Shown: piece by piece, positions 54,010-63,580 of the stretch
Layout of the letters: every line of letters begins with the position of its first letter
How positions within the stretch are numbered: the stretch's first letter is position 1
Assembly: GCA_963815305.1 (NCBI GenBank)
Contig: CAWFFW010000001.1
Coordinates: forward strand, 434,001-498,000
Direction of reading: 5' to 3'
DNA from: CAXBID01 sp963815305
GTDB lineage: Bacteria > Bacteroidota > Bacteroidia > Flavobacteriales > Flavobacteriaceae
DNA length: 64,000 nucleotides
Program-made: the position numbers and the translations under genes
The notes under the pieces: model-generated
What the model saw: only the letters and a program-made list of their open reading frames with translations
The model's database searches: none
What the model was told of the DNA's origin: nothing

Positions 54010-54149
54010 TTAAATATTACTAACGTGTTCCTGTTAGCGGCTGCAAATATAAAATGTTTAATTAATAAAACCATACTTTTTTAAAATAAATTTTTGTTTT
54101 TTTGTGTCATTGAAACCTATCTTTTTAATAATCAAATTATAGTAAAAAA

Positions 54150-54671
54150 ATGATTCTAGTTTTAATTGGGTATATGGCATCTGGAAAATCAACTTTAGGA
54201 CAAGTTTTGGCTAAAAAACTGCGTTATGATTTTATTGATTTGGATGATTTTATTGAAGCGGCTGAAAAAAAATCTGTTAGTGACATCTTTAAAACTAGAG
54301 GTGAAATATATTTTAGAAAAAAGGAAACGTATTATTTAAAAGATATTTTAAACAATAAGAGTAATCTGATTTTATCGTTAGGAGGTGGCACACCTTGTTA
54401 TAGTAATAATATGCAGGTTATTTTAGATTCGGAAAATGTGACGAGTATTTATTTGAAAACATCTATACCAACTTTAGTTGAAAGATTAAAAAATGAAAAA
54501 GATAAGCGGCCTTTAATTGCGCACTTAAAAACAGAGGAACTACTTACTGAGTTTATTGGAAAACATCTTTTTGAACGCTCTCAATATTATAGTGAAGCGC
54601 AAGTAATGATTACGACCGATAAAAAAAATCAAAATGAGATTATAGAGGAAATAATTTTGGAATTATTTTAA
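54150..54671 (+). CDS. aroK: shikimate kinase
   Basis: 173 residues, the normal length. It phosphorylates shikimate in the aromatic amino acid pathway. The Walker A motif GYMASGKST is at residues 7-15, the shikimate-binding DLDDFIE at about 31-37, an Arg-containing FRKKE near 55-59, the GGG loop in LSLGGGTPC, and the lid region with KDKRPLI near 127-133. It converges with the phosphoribosyltransferase gene and overlaps it by nine bases at the 3' ends, a compact arrangement. Confidence 0.95.
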   Translation: MILVLIGYMASGKSTLGQVLAKKLRYDFIDLDDFIEAAEKKSVSDIFKTRGEIYFRKKETYYLKDILNNKSNLILSLGGGTPCYSNNMQVILDSENVTSIYLKTSIPTLVERLKNEKDKRPLIAHLKTEELLTEFIGKHLFERSQYYSEAQVMITTDKKNQNEIIEEIILELF

Positions 54672-55166
54672 AAACACCTCATAATTTTTACCTTCTAAAA
54701 CAACCTCAACATGTTCATGTAAAGAAGTTGATAATGAAATGCCTTTAAAATCTGCTTTAACGGGATATTTTTTGTGGTTTCTATTTACTAAAACGGCAGT
54801 TTTAAACTGTTTTAGTGGCACATCTAAAAAGTGTTTAACACCATAAATAAGCGTCGTACCAGAATTTAAAACGTCATCAACTAAAACCAATGATTTATTT
54901 TTATACTCCTCGGCTGGAATTGAAGTTTTTATATCTTCGCTAGGTTTTTTTTTGTCAATGGTTACTTTACAAAGCACAGGATTAATCTCAGATATTTTTT
55001 GTAAAACAGCCTTTAATTTTTTTGCAAGAATATAACCATTAGCATCTATACCTGCTAAAACAACTTCTTTTTCATCTACATTGCTTTCATAAATTTGAAA
55101 AGCAATACGTCTTATTTTATGGTTAATCTCATTGTTGTTTAGTATAATATTATTTATAACGGGCAT
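54663..55166 (-). CDS. phosphoribosyltransferase-domain protein (PyrR-like)
   Basis: 167 residues of the type I phosphoribosyltransferase fold. The PRPP-binding loop LVLVDDVLNSGTTLIYG is at about 93-109, and VVLAGIDANGYILAKKL is the first substrate-binding strand. The flexible hood is short. Relatives are annotated PyrR or as adenine/hypoxanthine-type phosphoribosyltransferases, and the exact base is not decidable here. It is a conserved flavobacterial neighbour of aroK. It probably has a nucleotide salvage or regulatory role in the cytoplasm. Confidence 0.82.
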   Translation of the reverse strand: MPVINNIILNNNEINHKIRRIAFQIYESNVDEKEVVLAGIDANGYILAKKLKAVLQKISEINPVLCKVTIDKKKPSEDIKTSIPAEEYKNKSLVLVDDVLNSGTTLIYGVKHFLDVPLKQFKTAVLVNRNHKKYPVKADFKGISLSTSLHEHVEVVLEGKNYEVFLK

Positions 55167-55267
55167 TTGATCATGTTTTATTTTAAAATATAAAATTACT
55201 CATTTTTATCTGTTCGTTGTCATTTTTTTAATGTCAGATTTAAAATTTTCATTTAAATTCATTTCAA

Positions 55268-55651
55268 TTAGAAATCATCAGTAGATGTTTCATCAGTAAA
55301 ATCATCAATGTCCCTTCTATCTTTTTTAGTTGGTCTGCCAACACCTTTTTTTCTATAATAATCTTTAGAGTATTTTAAGAGTTCTTGTGCTTCAAATTGC
55401 TCTTTGGGGGTAATATCTGTTCTGTAGATATCCACTAATTTGGCACCAACTCTACTTCCAGGAATATCATTAACTTTTAGTTTATACTTGATTTGATTTT
55501 TTCTTAACTCAATAATATCTTGGGCATAAATGTCTCTACTAGGTTTAGCAATTTCGTTGTTAATCCGCACCTGTCCTTTTTTACAAGCAGTCGTTGCCAA
55601 TGTTCGGGTCTTGTAATACCTAACACACCATAAATACTTATCTATACGCAT
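55268..55651 (-). CDS. S4-domain RNA-binding protein, Hsp15-like
   Basis: 127 residues. The N-terminal S4 domain (MRIDKYLWCVRYYKTRTLAT through KKGQVRINNEIAKPSRDI, residues 1-43) is the RNA-binding fold of Hsp15, which recognises stalled 50S subunits carrying a nascent chain. The C-terminal tail is highly charged (VGRPTKKDRRDIDDFTDETS), as usual in this branch. It is transcribed with the same polarity as the phosphoribosyltransferase gene, 101 bases upstream of it, so they may share a transcript. Confidence 0.9.
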   Translation of the reverse strand: MRIDKYLWCVRYYKTRTLATTACKKGQVRINNEIAKPSRDIYAQDIIELRKNQIKYKLKVNDIPGSRVGAKLVDIYRTDITPKEQFEAQELLKYSKDYYRKKGVGRPTKKDRRDIDDFTDETSTDDF

Positions 55652-55753
55652 ACAATTATTGTAAAACTACGTTAATGTTATTGTGCAAGAAAATATTAAA
55701 ATTGTATCTTGCGAGCTCAAAAATAAGCATTAATGCAGAATAAAAGTTGTAAA

Positions 55754-56728
55754 ATGAAATTTGAAAGATTAAGTATATTATTTATTTTAGTGATACTAAT
55801 AAATGTTTCTTGTAAAAAAGATGATGACGGTGGTGTTGTTTCTACCCCTATTGTAATTAGAGATAGAACAGAGCAGCAAATTGAAGATAAAGCAGCTTTG
55901 ATGGCTTATCTTAATAATCATTACTATAATTATAGGGAGTTAGAATCAATTGAAAACCCTGGTTTAGAAGATATAATTATTACACCATTACCAGATGATG
56001 GCGTTTTGCTCAATCCAGAGGATAATAAAAAATTAATCGATGCTATCGAAACAAAACCAATAATTTTTGCGGAGACTGAATATGAAATTTATATTTTAAG
56101 ATTAAACCAAGGAGGTGGTTCAGATTCACCGAACTTCCCAGATAAAGTTAGAGTTAGATATGAAGGTTTCTTATTAGATAATTCTGTTTTTGATAGTGCA
56201 GTAACCCCAGTTAATTTTGATCTTGTTGGAGACGGTGTAAATACTTTTGGTTTAATTCCTAGTTGGAGAAAAGTGTTACCCACTTTTAATATTGCTGAAT
56301 CTTTTGTAGATGGAAGTGATGGAAGCGTAGACTATATTAACTTTGGTTTAGGCGTTATGTTTGTTCCTTCTGGGTTAGCTTATTTTTCTAATGCTACCCC
56401 AGGAATTGCAGCTTACACCCCTATAATTTTTAAGTTTGAATTATTACAAACACAAGTAATTGATCATGATGGTGATGGAGTTCCATCGTATCTTGAAGAT
56501 TTAAATGGTGATGGAGAATTTAATGTGAATTTTAATAATCTTGAAGATACCACTGATGATGATACCGATGGAGATAGGCTTCCTAACTATATTGATAGGG
56601 ATGATGATAACGACGGCATTTTAACTATTAATGAAGATATTAATGGAGATGGCGATCCTACAAATGATATTGGTGCCAACGGTATTCCAAATTATTTAGA
56701 TGCTACCGAAAAAAAATCTAAAATATAA
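55754..56728 (+). CDS. FKBP-type peptidyl-prolyl isomerase-like lipoprotein
   Basis: 324 residues from the ATG at 55754, chosen because MKFERLSILFILVILINVSC is a lipoprotein signal; the frame also allows a start 7 codons earlier at 55733. An FKBP-like domain (about 125-245) is recognisable by PDKVRVRYEGFLLDNSVFDS and the end strand FKFELLQT. The C-terminal part (about 245-315) is Asp-rich with calcium-binding repeats of the thrombospondin type 3 kind (DHDGDGVPSYLEDLNGDGEF, DDDNDGILTINEDINGDGDP). It probably resides in the periplasm or outer membrane and assists folding of exported proteins. Such gliding/T9SS-related lipoprotein isomerases are common in Flavobacteriia. Confidence 0.85.
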   Translation: MKFERLSILFILVILINVSCKKDDDGGVVSTPIVIRDRTEQQIEDKAALMAYLNNHYYNYRELESIENPGLEDIIITPLPDDGVLLNPEDNKKLIDAIETKPIIFAETEYEIYILRLNQGGGSDSPNFPDKVRVRYEGFLLDNSVFDSAVTPVNFDLVGDGVNTFGLIPSWRKVLPTFNIAESFVDGSDGSVDYINFGLGVMFVPSGLAYFSNATPGIAAYTPIIFKFELLQTQVIDHDGDGVPSYLEDLNGDGEFNVNFNNLEDTTDDDTDGDRLPNYIDRDDDNDGILTINEDINGDGDPTNDIGANGIPNYLDATEKKSKI

Positions 56729-56770
56729 AACAAAAATGGCCTTATTTTAAAATAAGGCCATTTTTGTTTT
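56727..56770. terminator. bidirectional terminator
   Basis: A perfect 44-base palindrome (arms 56727-56748 and 56749-56770) with the core ATGGCCTTATTTT and flanking A/T runs. It separates the convergent FKBP and beta-barrel genes. Confidence 0.88.
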
Positions 56771-56784
56771 AGGTTATTAAGTAC

Positions 56785-57420
56785 TTATAAAATTAATGAT
56801 AAGCTTAAAATAAGTTGCTCAGGTCGTGTATCTAATCTACTTACGCCAATACCGTTATTACCAATAAATTCAGCTTCATTATCGCTAAATCCGCGTTCAT
56901 ACCTTAAATCAATACCAAATTTATTCAAGTTAAAACCAATCCCGAAATTTAACCCAACAGAAAAGTCGTTTTCTACATCATTTACTGCAATACCATCAAA
57001 TTCTGAATCTAATATATATTGAAGTGAAGGACCACCAAAAACACTAAGAGGCCCTAAAACTTTTAGTCCAACCAATAAAGGTGCATCCAATTTTTCCATT
57101 TTGAAACTATCATTATCATAATCACTTTTTGTACTGGTGTAAACCAACTCTGGTCTGAAGTATACGCGATTTCCAAATTTTCCAAATAAACCTAAATGAT
57201 AGCCTATATTTCTATCTGGATTTTCCGCATTTGAACCAATCGATTCAAAATAATTACCATTACCATTATAATTTAAACCACCTTTTAAACCAATACCTTG
57301 GGTGGTTTGAGCTATCGTAACTACAGGTAAAATAAGAGCAATTACTAATAAAAAAAATAGATTTCTTTTCACGCTCCCTTGATTGATATAGGAGTTGTGA
57401 AGTTTTTTTAATTGTTTCAT
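56785..57420 (-). CDS. outer-membrane beta-barrel protein (PorT-like family)
   Basis: 211 residues. The N-terminal signal (hydrophobic NLFFLLVIALILPVVTIAQ) is preceded by a basic region. The mature part alternates short amphipathic strands and turns with aromatic ends, for example GIGLKGGLNYNGNGNYFES, GYHLGLFGKFGNRVYFRPEL and FSVGLNFGIGFNLNKFGIDL, and ends LILSLSLIL, a terminal strand typical of barrels. Small barrels of this family in Bacteroidota are often of unknown role; a few take part in T9SS. It is monocistronic between a terminator and the tgt gene. Confidence 0.85.
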   Translation of the reverse strand: MKQLKKLHNSYINQGSVKRNLFFLLVIALILPVVTIAQTTQGIGLKGGLNYNGNGNYFESIGSNAENPDRNIGYHLGLFGKFGNRVYFRPELVYTSTKSDYDNDSFKMEKLDAPLLVGLKVLGPLSVFGGPSLQYILDSEFDGIAVNDVENDFSVGLNFGIGFNLNKFGIDLRYERGFSDNEAEFIGNNGIGVSRLDTRPEQLILSLSLIL

Positions 57421-57592
57421 AATATTCGTTTTTAAGATTTGTTTAACAATAACAAAAACGCTGCCAAACTAAAATTAGTATGATTAAAAGTTGTAGAATT
57501 AAATGTTTTATGAAAACGAATAGATTAAGTTTTTTTTGTAAATATTATTCCATAATTCTTGTTAAAATGAATTCAGAAAATAAAAAAATATG

Positions 57593-57600
57593 TAGGTTTG
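57593..57600 (+). promoter_or_regulatory. -7-like box upstream of tgt
   Basis: TAGGTTTG matches TAnnTTTG, 22 bases before the ATG of tgt. The nearest upstream TTG is 31 bases away, beyond the usual spacer, so the call is weak. Confidence 0.3.
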
Positions 57601-57621
57601 CCAACTCATACGGTGCTATAA

Positions 57622-58752
57622 ATGAAATTTGAATTAAAAGCTAAAGATGCTCAAAGTAAAGCAAGAGCAGGAAAAATAACGACAGATCATGGTGTGATAG
57701 AAACGCCTATTTTTATGCCTGTAGGTACAGTTGCCACGGTAAAAGGGGTGCATCAGCGTGAATTGAAGGAGGATATCAACCCTGATATTATATTAGGAAA
57801 CACCTATCATTTATATTTAAGACCCCAAACACATGTTTTAGAAAAGGCTGGCGGACTTCATAAGTTCATGAATTGGGATAGGAATTTATTGACTGATTCA
57901 GGAGGTTATCAGGTATATTCGCTTTCTGCGAACAGAAAGATAAAAGAGGAGGGTGTAAAGTTTAAGTCTCATATTGATGGCAGTTACCACACCTTTACGC
58001 CTGAAAAAGTGATGGAAATTCAACGGTCAATAGGTGCTGATATTATTATGGCTTTTGATGAATGTACACCCTATCCTTGCGATTATAATTATGCTAAACG
58101 CTCCATGCATATGACGCATCGATGGTTAGGTAGATGCATAAATCATTTAGAAAAAACACCATTAAAATACGACTATAATCAAGCGTTTTTCCCAATTGTT
58201 CAAGGAAGTACGTATAAAGATTTACGAAAACAATCGGCTGAATATATTGCAAATTCAGGAGCTGTTGGTAATGCCATAGGTGGATTATCAGTTGGAGAGC
58301 CTGCTGAAGAAATGTATGCTATGACCGATGTGGTTTGCTCTATTTTACCTGAAGACAAACCAAGATATTTAATGGGTGTAGGGACGCCTATCAATATTTT
58401 AGAAAATATTGCTTTAGGTGTAGATATGTTTGATTGTGTGATGCCAACCCGAAATGCTAGAAACGGGATGCTTTTTACAGCAAACGGGAGCATTAATATT
58501 AAAAATTTAAAATGGGCTGAAGATTTTTCTCCAATTGACGCTATGGGAATTACTTTTGTAGATACCGAGTACAGTAAAGCGTATTTAAGGCATTTATTTA
58601 CGGTTAATGAGTTGTTAGGTAAGCAAATAGCGACTATACATAATTTAGGCTTCTATTTGTGGTTGGTTCGTGAAGCAAGAAAACATATATTAGCAGGAGA
58701 CTTTAAAATATGGAAAGACCGAATGGTGAAACAAATGGATAATCGGTTATAA
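57622..58752 (+). CDS. tgt: queuine tRNA-ribosyltransferase
   Basis: 376 residues, the normal length. It exchanges guanine-34 of certain tRNAs for the queuosine precursor preQ1. Family motifs: TPIFMPVGTVATVKGV, the active-site region LTDSGGYQVYSLS (about 90-102), FDECTPYP, GGLSVGEP and the catalytic DCVMPTRNARNG (about 272-283). The C-terminal zinc site, usually CxCxxC with a distant His, is replaced here by the stretch IDAMGITFVDTEYSKAY with no cysteines, which seems common for the Bacteroidota branch (from memory). It is followed by the lptG-type permease gene 65 bases later, suggesting one transcript. Confidence 0.95.
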   Translation: MKFELKAKDAQSKARAGKITTDHGVIETPIFMPVGTVATVKGVHQRELKEDINPDIILGNTYHLYLRPQTHVLEKAGGLHKFMNWDRNLLTDSGGYQVYSLSANRKIKEEGVKFKSHIDGSYHTFTPEKVMEIQRSIGADIIMAFDECTPYPCDYNYAKRSMHMTHRWLGRCINHLEKTPLKYDYNQAFFPIVQGSTYKDLRKQSAEYIANSGAVGNAIGGLSVGEPAEEMYAMTDVVCSILPEDKPRYLMGVGTPINILENIALGVDMFDCVMPTRNARNGMLFTANGSINIKNLKWAEDFSPIDAMGITFVDTEYSKAYLRHLFTVNELLGKQIATIHNLGFYLWLVREARKHILAGDFKIWKDRMVKQMDNRL

Positions 58753-58817
58753 AATAAAGGAAATATAAAGATCCAAATTATTGTATTCTCTTAGGATAAG
58801 GTTAGGAAAAGGAAAGC

Positions 58818-59900
58818 ATGAAAATACTAGACTGGTACATATTAAAGCGCTATCTATTCACATTTTTTATGATGTTATTGCTGTTTATTCCTATTGGAAT
58901 AACAGTACATCTCGCAGAAAAAATTGGAAAAATTTTAGAGAATGAAGTACCCATAGGAGAAGTACTCTGGTATTTTTATGATTTTACCATCTATTTTGCA
59001 CACCTATTATTCCCGCTATTTCTATTCTTATCTGTCATTTGGTTTACCTCTAAACTAGCAAACAATACAGAAGTGATTGCTTTTTTAAGTTCTGGAGTAT
59101 CTTTTACACGTTTTTTAAGACCTTATATGATTGGGGCTGTAATAGTTGGTATATTATCCATCATCCTCGGTTTATATATGGCTCCAAAAGCCAGCGAGGG
59201 TTTTAATGATTTTAGTTATAAATACTTGAAAAAAGGAAGAAGCGCAACAGAAAACACAAACGTTTTTAGACAAATTAATGATCACGAAATTATTTATGTA
59301 AGTAGTTTTGATATTAAGAATAGTTTAGGAAGGAATTTTACTTTAGAACACTTTGATAAAAATGAATTAACTTTTAAAATTACTGCGGATAATATTAAGT
59401 TTGTTAAAACCGACTCCACGTCAACATACGAATTAACTAATTATACAAAGCGGTTTGTAGGACAAAGTAATGATGAATTAGAAATAATTCCCAAAAAAGA
59501 TACATTGTTTGATTTTCAAGTCGATGACCTTATTCCTGTTATTTATGCAGCAGAAACTAAAATGTATGGCGAATTAAAACAATTTATAGCTAAGGAAGAA
59601 GCACGTGGTTCCTCAAATGTAGGACGTTTTAAATTAGTTTTATACCGAAAATGGAGTTTACCGGTTTCCGTATTTATTTTAACCATTATTGCTGTTGCAG
59701 TATCTTCTAAAAAGAGGCGAGGCGGTATGGGCGTTAATCTAGCCATAGGAATTTGTATAGCTATGGTATTTGTTTTTTTTGATAAAATTTTTGGAGTTAT
59801 GGCTGAACAGTCAGATTTCCCACCATTAATTGCCGTGTGGTTTCCTAATATCCTTTTTGGTATTTTAGCAGCTTACATGTTGTATCATGCCAAACGGTAA
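58818..59900 (+). CDS. LptF/LptG-type lipopolysaccharide export permease
   Basis: 360 residues of the YjgP/YjgQ family. It starts MKILDWYILKRYLFTFFMML with the first membrane helix. Two further helices lie near 60-80 and 100-125, a periplasmic beta-jellyroll part is at about 130-255, and three C-terminal helices follow (FKLVLYRKWSLPVSVFILTI, GGMGVNLAIGICIAMVFVFF, LIAVWFPNILFGILAAYMLY). With its partner and an ATPase it extracts LPS from the inner membrane. Whether it is LptF or LptG cannot be decided, and only one copy is in the window. It overlaps the next gene by 14 bases. Confidence 0.9.
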   Translation: MKILDWYILKRYLFTFFMMLLLFIPIGITVHLAEKIGKILENEVPIGEVLWYFYDFTIYFAHLLFPLFLFLSVIWFTSKLANNTEVIAFLSSGVSFTRFLRPYMIGAVIVGILSIILGLYMAPKASEGFNDFSYKYLKKGRSATENTNVFRQINDHEIIYVSSFDIKNSLGRNFTLEHFDKNELTFKITADNIKFVKTDSTSTYELTNYTKRFVGQSNDELEIIPKKDTLFDFQVDDLIPVIYAAETKMYGELKQFIAKEEARGSSNVGRFKLVLYRKWSLPVSVFILTIIAVAVSSKKRRGGMGVNLAIGICIAMVFVFFDKIFGVMAEQSDFPPLIAVWFPNILFGILAAYMLYHAKR

Positions 59901-60783
59901 AATTCAAAATTATCTTCATCTCCATATTCTAGTTTTTATAGCTGGTTTTACAGCTATTTTAGGCAAAGTAATTACAATAAGTGCCATTCCATTGGTTTGG
60001 TATCGCATGGTTATTGCTGCCATTTTAATTTTTTTTTATATTAAAATAGCAAAAGTTACAATTAAAATTACAGCCAAAGCTATTTTAAGACTTTCAGTAG
60101 CTGGAATAATTATTGCTTTGCATTGGATTACCTTTTTTGGAGCTATAGATGAATCTAATATATCTATAGCTTTAGCCATGTTTTCAACAGGTGCATTTTT
60201 CGCTTCAATTATTGAACCTATTATTTACAAACGTTCAATCATTTGGTATGAAATTATTTTCGGTATTATTGTTATTATAGGTGTATTTATTATTACGCAA
60301 AGCGAGATAAAATATATTACAGGCATCCTTCTAGGAATTTCATCAGCATTTTTGTCATCATTATTTGCTGTATTAAATGGACGATTTTTAAAAAAATATA
60401 CGGCTACAGTCATATCATTTTATGAATTTTTAAGTGGGGTATTTTTTATCACGCTCTACATATTATTTTTTGGAGATGGTTTCTCAATGGAATTTTTTAA
60501 TTTGAGTCCGTCAGATTTTGGTTATCTTTTTATTTTGGCATCCATATGTACTGCTTATGCTTTTATTGCTTCAGTATATGTAATGAAGTTAATTAGTCCA
60601 TATACAGTAGTTTTAACCTATAATTTAGAACCTGTTTACGGTATCATTATGGCTATTTTTTTGTTTCCTGAAACCGAAAAAATGAGTGCTAATTTTTACT
60701 ACGGTGCCTCAATAATTTTGGCCATCGTTTTGTTAAACGCATTATTAAAAAATAGTAGGCTACTAAAAAGAAAACGTTCTTAA
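59887..60783 (+). CDS. EamA/DMT-family transporter
   Basis: 298 residues with ten predicted membrane helices in two five-helix halves, the drug/metabolite transporter (EamA) pattern. Landmarks are AGFTAILGKVITISAIPLVW, followed by YRMVIAA in helix 2, and ALAMFSTGAFFASIIEPIIY. The second half has LTYNLEPVYGIIMAIFLFPE, which matches the conserved end of EamA domains. The substrate is not predictable; relatives export amino acids or metabolites. The start at 59887 lies 14 bases inside the permease gene, giving translational coupling. Confidence 0.88.
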   Translation: MPNGKIQNYLHLHILVFIAGFTAILGKVITISAIPLVWYRMVIAAILIFFYIKIAKVTIKITAKAILRLSVAGIIIALHWITFFGAIDESNISIALAMFSTGAFFASIIEPIIYKRSIIWYEIIFGIIVIIGVFIITQSEIKYITGILLGISSAFLSSLFAVLNGRFLKKYTATVISFYEFLSGVFFITLYILFFGDGFSMEFFNLSPSDFGYLFILASICTAYAFIASVYVMKLISPYTVVLTYNLEPVYGIIMAIFLFPETEKMSANFYYGASIILAIVLLNALLKNSRLLKRKRS

Positions 60784-60805
60784 GGGTGTATCAAATTAAA
60801 GTTTT

Positions 60806-60813
60806 TATATTTG
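60806..60813 (+). promoter_or_regulatory. -7-like box upstream of accA
   Basis: TATATTTG matches TAnnTTTG, 41 bases before the ATG of accA. No clear TTG is present at the -33 position, so only the -7 half is supported. Confidence 0.35.
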
Positions 60814-60854
60814 CATTCTAACCAACATGTAACCTATATTAAATTAAAATTCTT

Positions 60855-61808
60855 ATGGAATATTTAGAATTTGAACTCCCTATAAAAGAACTTGAAGAAC
60901 AGCTTCAAAAATGTAAAGTCATTGGAGAAGAAAGTGAAGTTGATGTAACTGAAACGTGTTCTCAAATTGAGAAAAAACTTAAAGCAGCTCAAAAGGATAT
61001 ATATAAAAACTTAACGCCTTGGCAACGAGTGCAGATGTCGCGTCACCCAGAAAGACCTTATACTTTAGATTATATAAAAGCGGTTTGTGGCGACTCTTTT
61101 TTAGAATTACATGGCGACAGAAGTTTTAAAGATGATAAGGCTATGATAGGGGGATTAGGTAAAATAGGCGACCAAAGCTATATGTTTATTGGGCAACAAA
61201 AGGGCTATAATACCAAAACACGGCAATATAGAAATTTTGGAATGGCCAATCCTGAAGGATATCGTAAAGCATTAAGATTAATGAAATCTGCCGAAAAATT
61301 TGGAATTCCCGTAGTAACACTACTTGATACGCCAGGAGCATACCCTGGTTTAGAAGCTGAAGAGCGTGGACAAGGTGAAGCTATTGCTAGAAATATTTTA
61401 GAAATGACGCGTTTAAAAGTTCCAATAATTACCATAGTTGTTGGAGAAGGAGCATCTGGTGGTGCCTTAGGAATAGGTGTTGGAGATAAAGTATTAATGC
61501 TAGAAAACACATGGTATTCAGTAATATCTCCAGAATCTTGTTCATCTATTTTATGGCGTAGTTGGGAATATAAAGAACAGGCCGCTGAGGCTTTAAAGTT
61601 AACAGCTATTGATATGAAAAAGCTAAAACTAGTTGATGAAATTATAAAAGAACCACTAGGAGGTGCACACAGAGATAGAGCAAAAACATTTTTAGCGGTT
61701 AGCCATGCTATTTCAAAAACTTACGGAGCACTTAAAAACTTATCACCAAAAGATTTAGTTTCTCAGCGTATGGATAAATATGCTCAAATGGGAGTTTATA
61801 AAGGATAA
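60855..61808 (+). CDS. accA: acetyl-CoA carboxylase carboxyltransferase subunit alpha
   Basis: 317 residues, the usual length. Together with AccD it moves carboxyl from biotin to acetyl-CoA, the first step of fatty acid synthesis; malonyl-CoA is also the extender needed by the polyketide module in this window. Landmarks are the N-terminal helical region, TPWQRVQMSRHPERPYTLDY, FLELHGDRSFKDD, GFGIPVVTLLDTPGAYPGLE (variant KFGIPV here), ERGQGEAIARNI, and VGEGASGGALGIGVGD, where the glycine-rich loop forms the oxyanion hole. It ends with the conserved VSQRMDKYAQMG. Confidence 0.96.
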   Translation: MEYLEFELPIKELEEQLQKCKVIGEESEVDVTETCSQIEKKLKAAQKDIYKNLTPWQRVQMSRHPERPYTLDYIKAVCGDSFLELHGDRSFKDDKAMIGGLGKIGDQSYMFIGQQKGYNTKTRQYRNFGMANPEGYRKALRLMKSAEKFGIPVVTLLDTPGAYPGLEAEERGQGEAIARNILEMTRLKVPIITIVVGEGASGGALGIGVGDKVLMLENTWYSVISPESCSSILWRSWEYKEQAAEALKLTAIDMKKLKLVDEIIKEPLGGAHRDRAKTFLAVSHAISKTYGALKNLSPKDLVSQRMDKYAQMGVYKG

Positions 61809-61976
61809 ACCATTTAAAATCATACAATAGTATAATCTGGAGTTTTTAATTTCAGATTTTTTTATGGTTATTCACAATATTCCTAAGTTATTAACAGTTA
61901 AATTGTTGATGACTAGTTAACAATCACAATTCAATTTACTTCTAAAAAACCTTCAATTTTAATTACTTTCGTAGCT

Positions 61977-63521
61977 ATGAAACAACCAAACCCCGTTCAA
62001 GGATACAAAGTAGATAAGAGTACTATTATTAGTCTAGAAAAAGGGAAAATACCACCTCAAGCTCTTGATTTAGAGGAGGTTGTTTTAGGAGCTATGATGA
62101 TTGATAAAAAAGGAGTTGATGAAGTTATCGATATTCTAAGCCCTGAAGCGTTTTACAAAGAAGCTCATCAGCATATTTTTCAAGCTATTTTTCATTTATT
62201 CGAAAATAGTGAACCCGTTGACTTATTAACCGTTTCAACCCAATTAAAGAAGAATTCGAAATTAGAATTAGCAGGAGGAGATTTTTATCTCATCTCTTTA
62301 ACTCAAAAAGTATCGTCTTCAGCACATATCGAGTTTCATGCTCGTATCATTTTACAAAAATTTATTCAGCGTAGTCTAATAAAAATTTCTAGCGAAATTA
62401 TTGAAGATTCTTATGATGAAACAAAAGATGTATTTGATTTGTTGGATAAGGCTGAAGCAAAATTATATGAAGTCACTCAAGGAAATATTAAAAAATCCAG
62501 TGAAACTGCTCAAGATTTAGTCATTCAAGCAAAAAAGAAAATTGAAGAAATTTCTAATAAAGAAGGTTTAAGTGGTATTCCAACAGGCTTCAATAAGTTG
62601 GATAAATTAACTTCGGGCTGGCAACCATCCGATTTAATAATTGTTGCAGCACGTCCTGGTATGGGTAAAACCGCCTTAACTTTGTCTATGGCAAGAAATA
62701 TAGCGGTTGATCAAAATATTCCTGTGGCATTTTTCTCTTTAGAGATGGCATCGGTACAGTTAATTACCCGATTAATTTCAAGTGAAACTGGATTATCCTC
62801 TGAAAAATTGAGAACAGGTAAACTAGAAAAGCATGAATGGGAACAATTAAACGTAAAGGTTAAAGGTTTAGAGAAAGCACCCTTATTTATTGATGATACG
62901 CCTTCGCTGTCAATTTTTGATTTACGAGCCAAAGCTAGACGATTATCCTCTCAGCATGGTATAAAATTAATTATGATTGATTATTTACAGTTAATGACTG
63001 GTGGAAGTAGCCACGGTGGAAACCGTGAACAAGAAATATCAATGATTTCTAGAAACTTGAAAGCTTTAGCTAAAGAGTTGAATGTACCTGTAATTGCTTT
63101 ATCTCAATTATCACGTGCTGTTGAAACTCGTGGTGGTAGTAAAAGACCATTGCTTTCAGATTTACGTGAATCGGGAGCTATTGAGCAGGATGCTGATATT
63201 GTGAGTTTTATTTACAGACCAGAATATTATAAAATTGACGAGTGGGATGATGAAGAACGATCACCAACAGAAGGGCAAGCAGAGTTTATTATAGCAAAAC
63301 ATCGTAATGGCGGTTTGGAAAATATACGTTTAAAATTCATCGGGCATTTAGGTAAGTTTGATAATTTAGATGATTTTGATTCACCTTTTGAATTCCATTC
63401 TAAAATGAATGCTGCCGCAAATGATGATACTTTCAAATCAGATAATTTTAAAGCGAGTCCGGATCAAGCTTTTGGTCGTTCTTTTAATGATGATGATGAT
63501 GATAATGATGTGCCATTTTAA
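61977..63521 (+). CDS. dnaB: replicative DNA helicase DnaB
   Basis: 514 residues. The N-terminal domain (LPPQALDLEEVVLGAMM-like: PPQALDLEEVVLGAMMIDKK, about 21-130) interacts with primase. The RecA-like C-terminal domain contains the Walker A motif ARPGMGKTAL (about 224-233), FFSLEM, Walker B LIMIDYLQLM (about 330-339), and the sensor stretch LSQLSRAVETR followed by RPLLSDLRESGAIEQDADIV. The tail is acidic (DDDDDNDV-like), normal for flavobacterial DnaB. It unwinds the chromosome at the fork as a hexamer. The accA-dnaB order is a common flavobacterial arrangement. Confidence 0.97.
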   Translation: MKQPNPVQGYKVDKSTIISLEKGKIPPQALDLEEVVLGAMMIDKKGVDEVIDILSPEAFYKEAHQHIFQAIFHLFENSEPVDLLTVSTQLKKNSKLELAGGDFYLISLTQKVSSSAHIEFHARIILQKFIQRSLIKISSEIIEDSYDETKDVFDLLDKAEAKLYEVTQGNIKKSSETAQDLVIQAKKKIEEISNKEGLSGIPTGFNKLDKLTSGWQPSDLIIVAARPGMGKTALTLSMARNIAVDQNIPVAFFSLEMASVQLITRLISSETGLSSEKLRTGKLEKHEWEQLNVKVKGLEKAPLFIDDTPSLSIFDLRAKARRLSSQHGIKLIMIDYLQLMTGGSSHGGNREQEISMISRNLKALAKELNVPVIALSQLSRAVETRGGSKRPLLSDLRESGAIEQDADIVSFIYRPEYYKIDEWDDEERSPTEGQAEFIIAKHRNGGLENIRLKFIGHLGKFDNLDDFDSPFEFHSKMNAAANDDTFKSDNFKASPDQAFGRSFNDDDDDNDVPF

Positions 63522-63580
63522 TAATTAAACTCCTGTTAAACTACATTTAATAAAACCAAATTTTGATTATCTTTCGGTCT

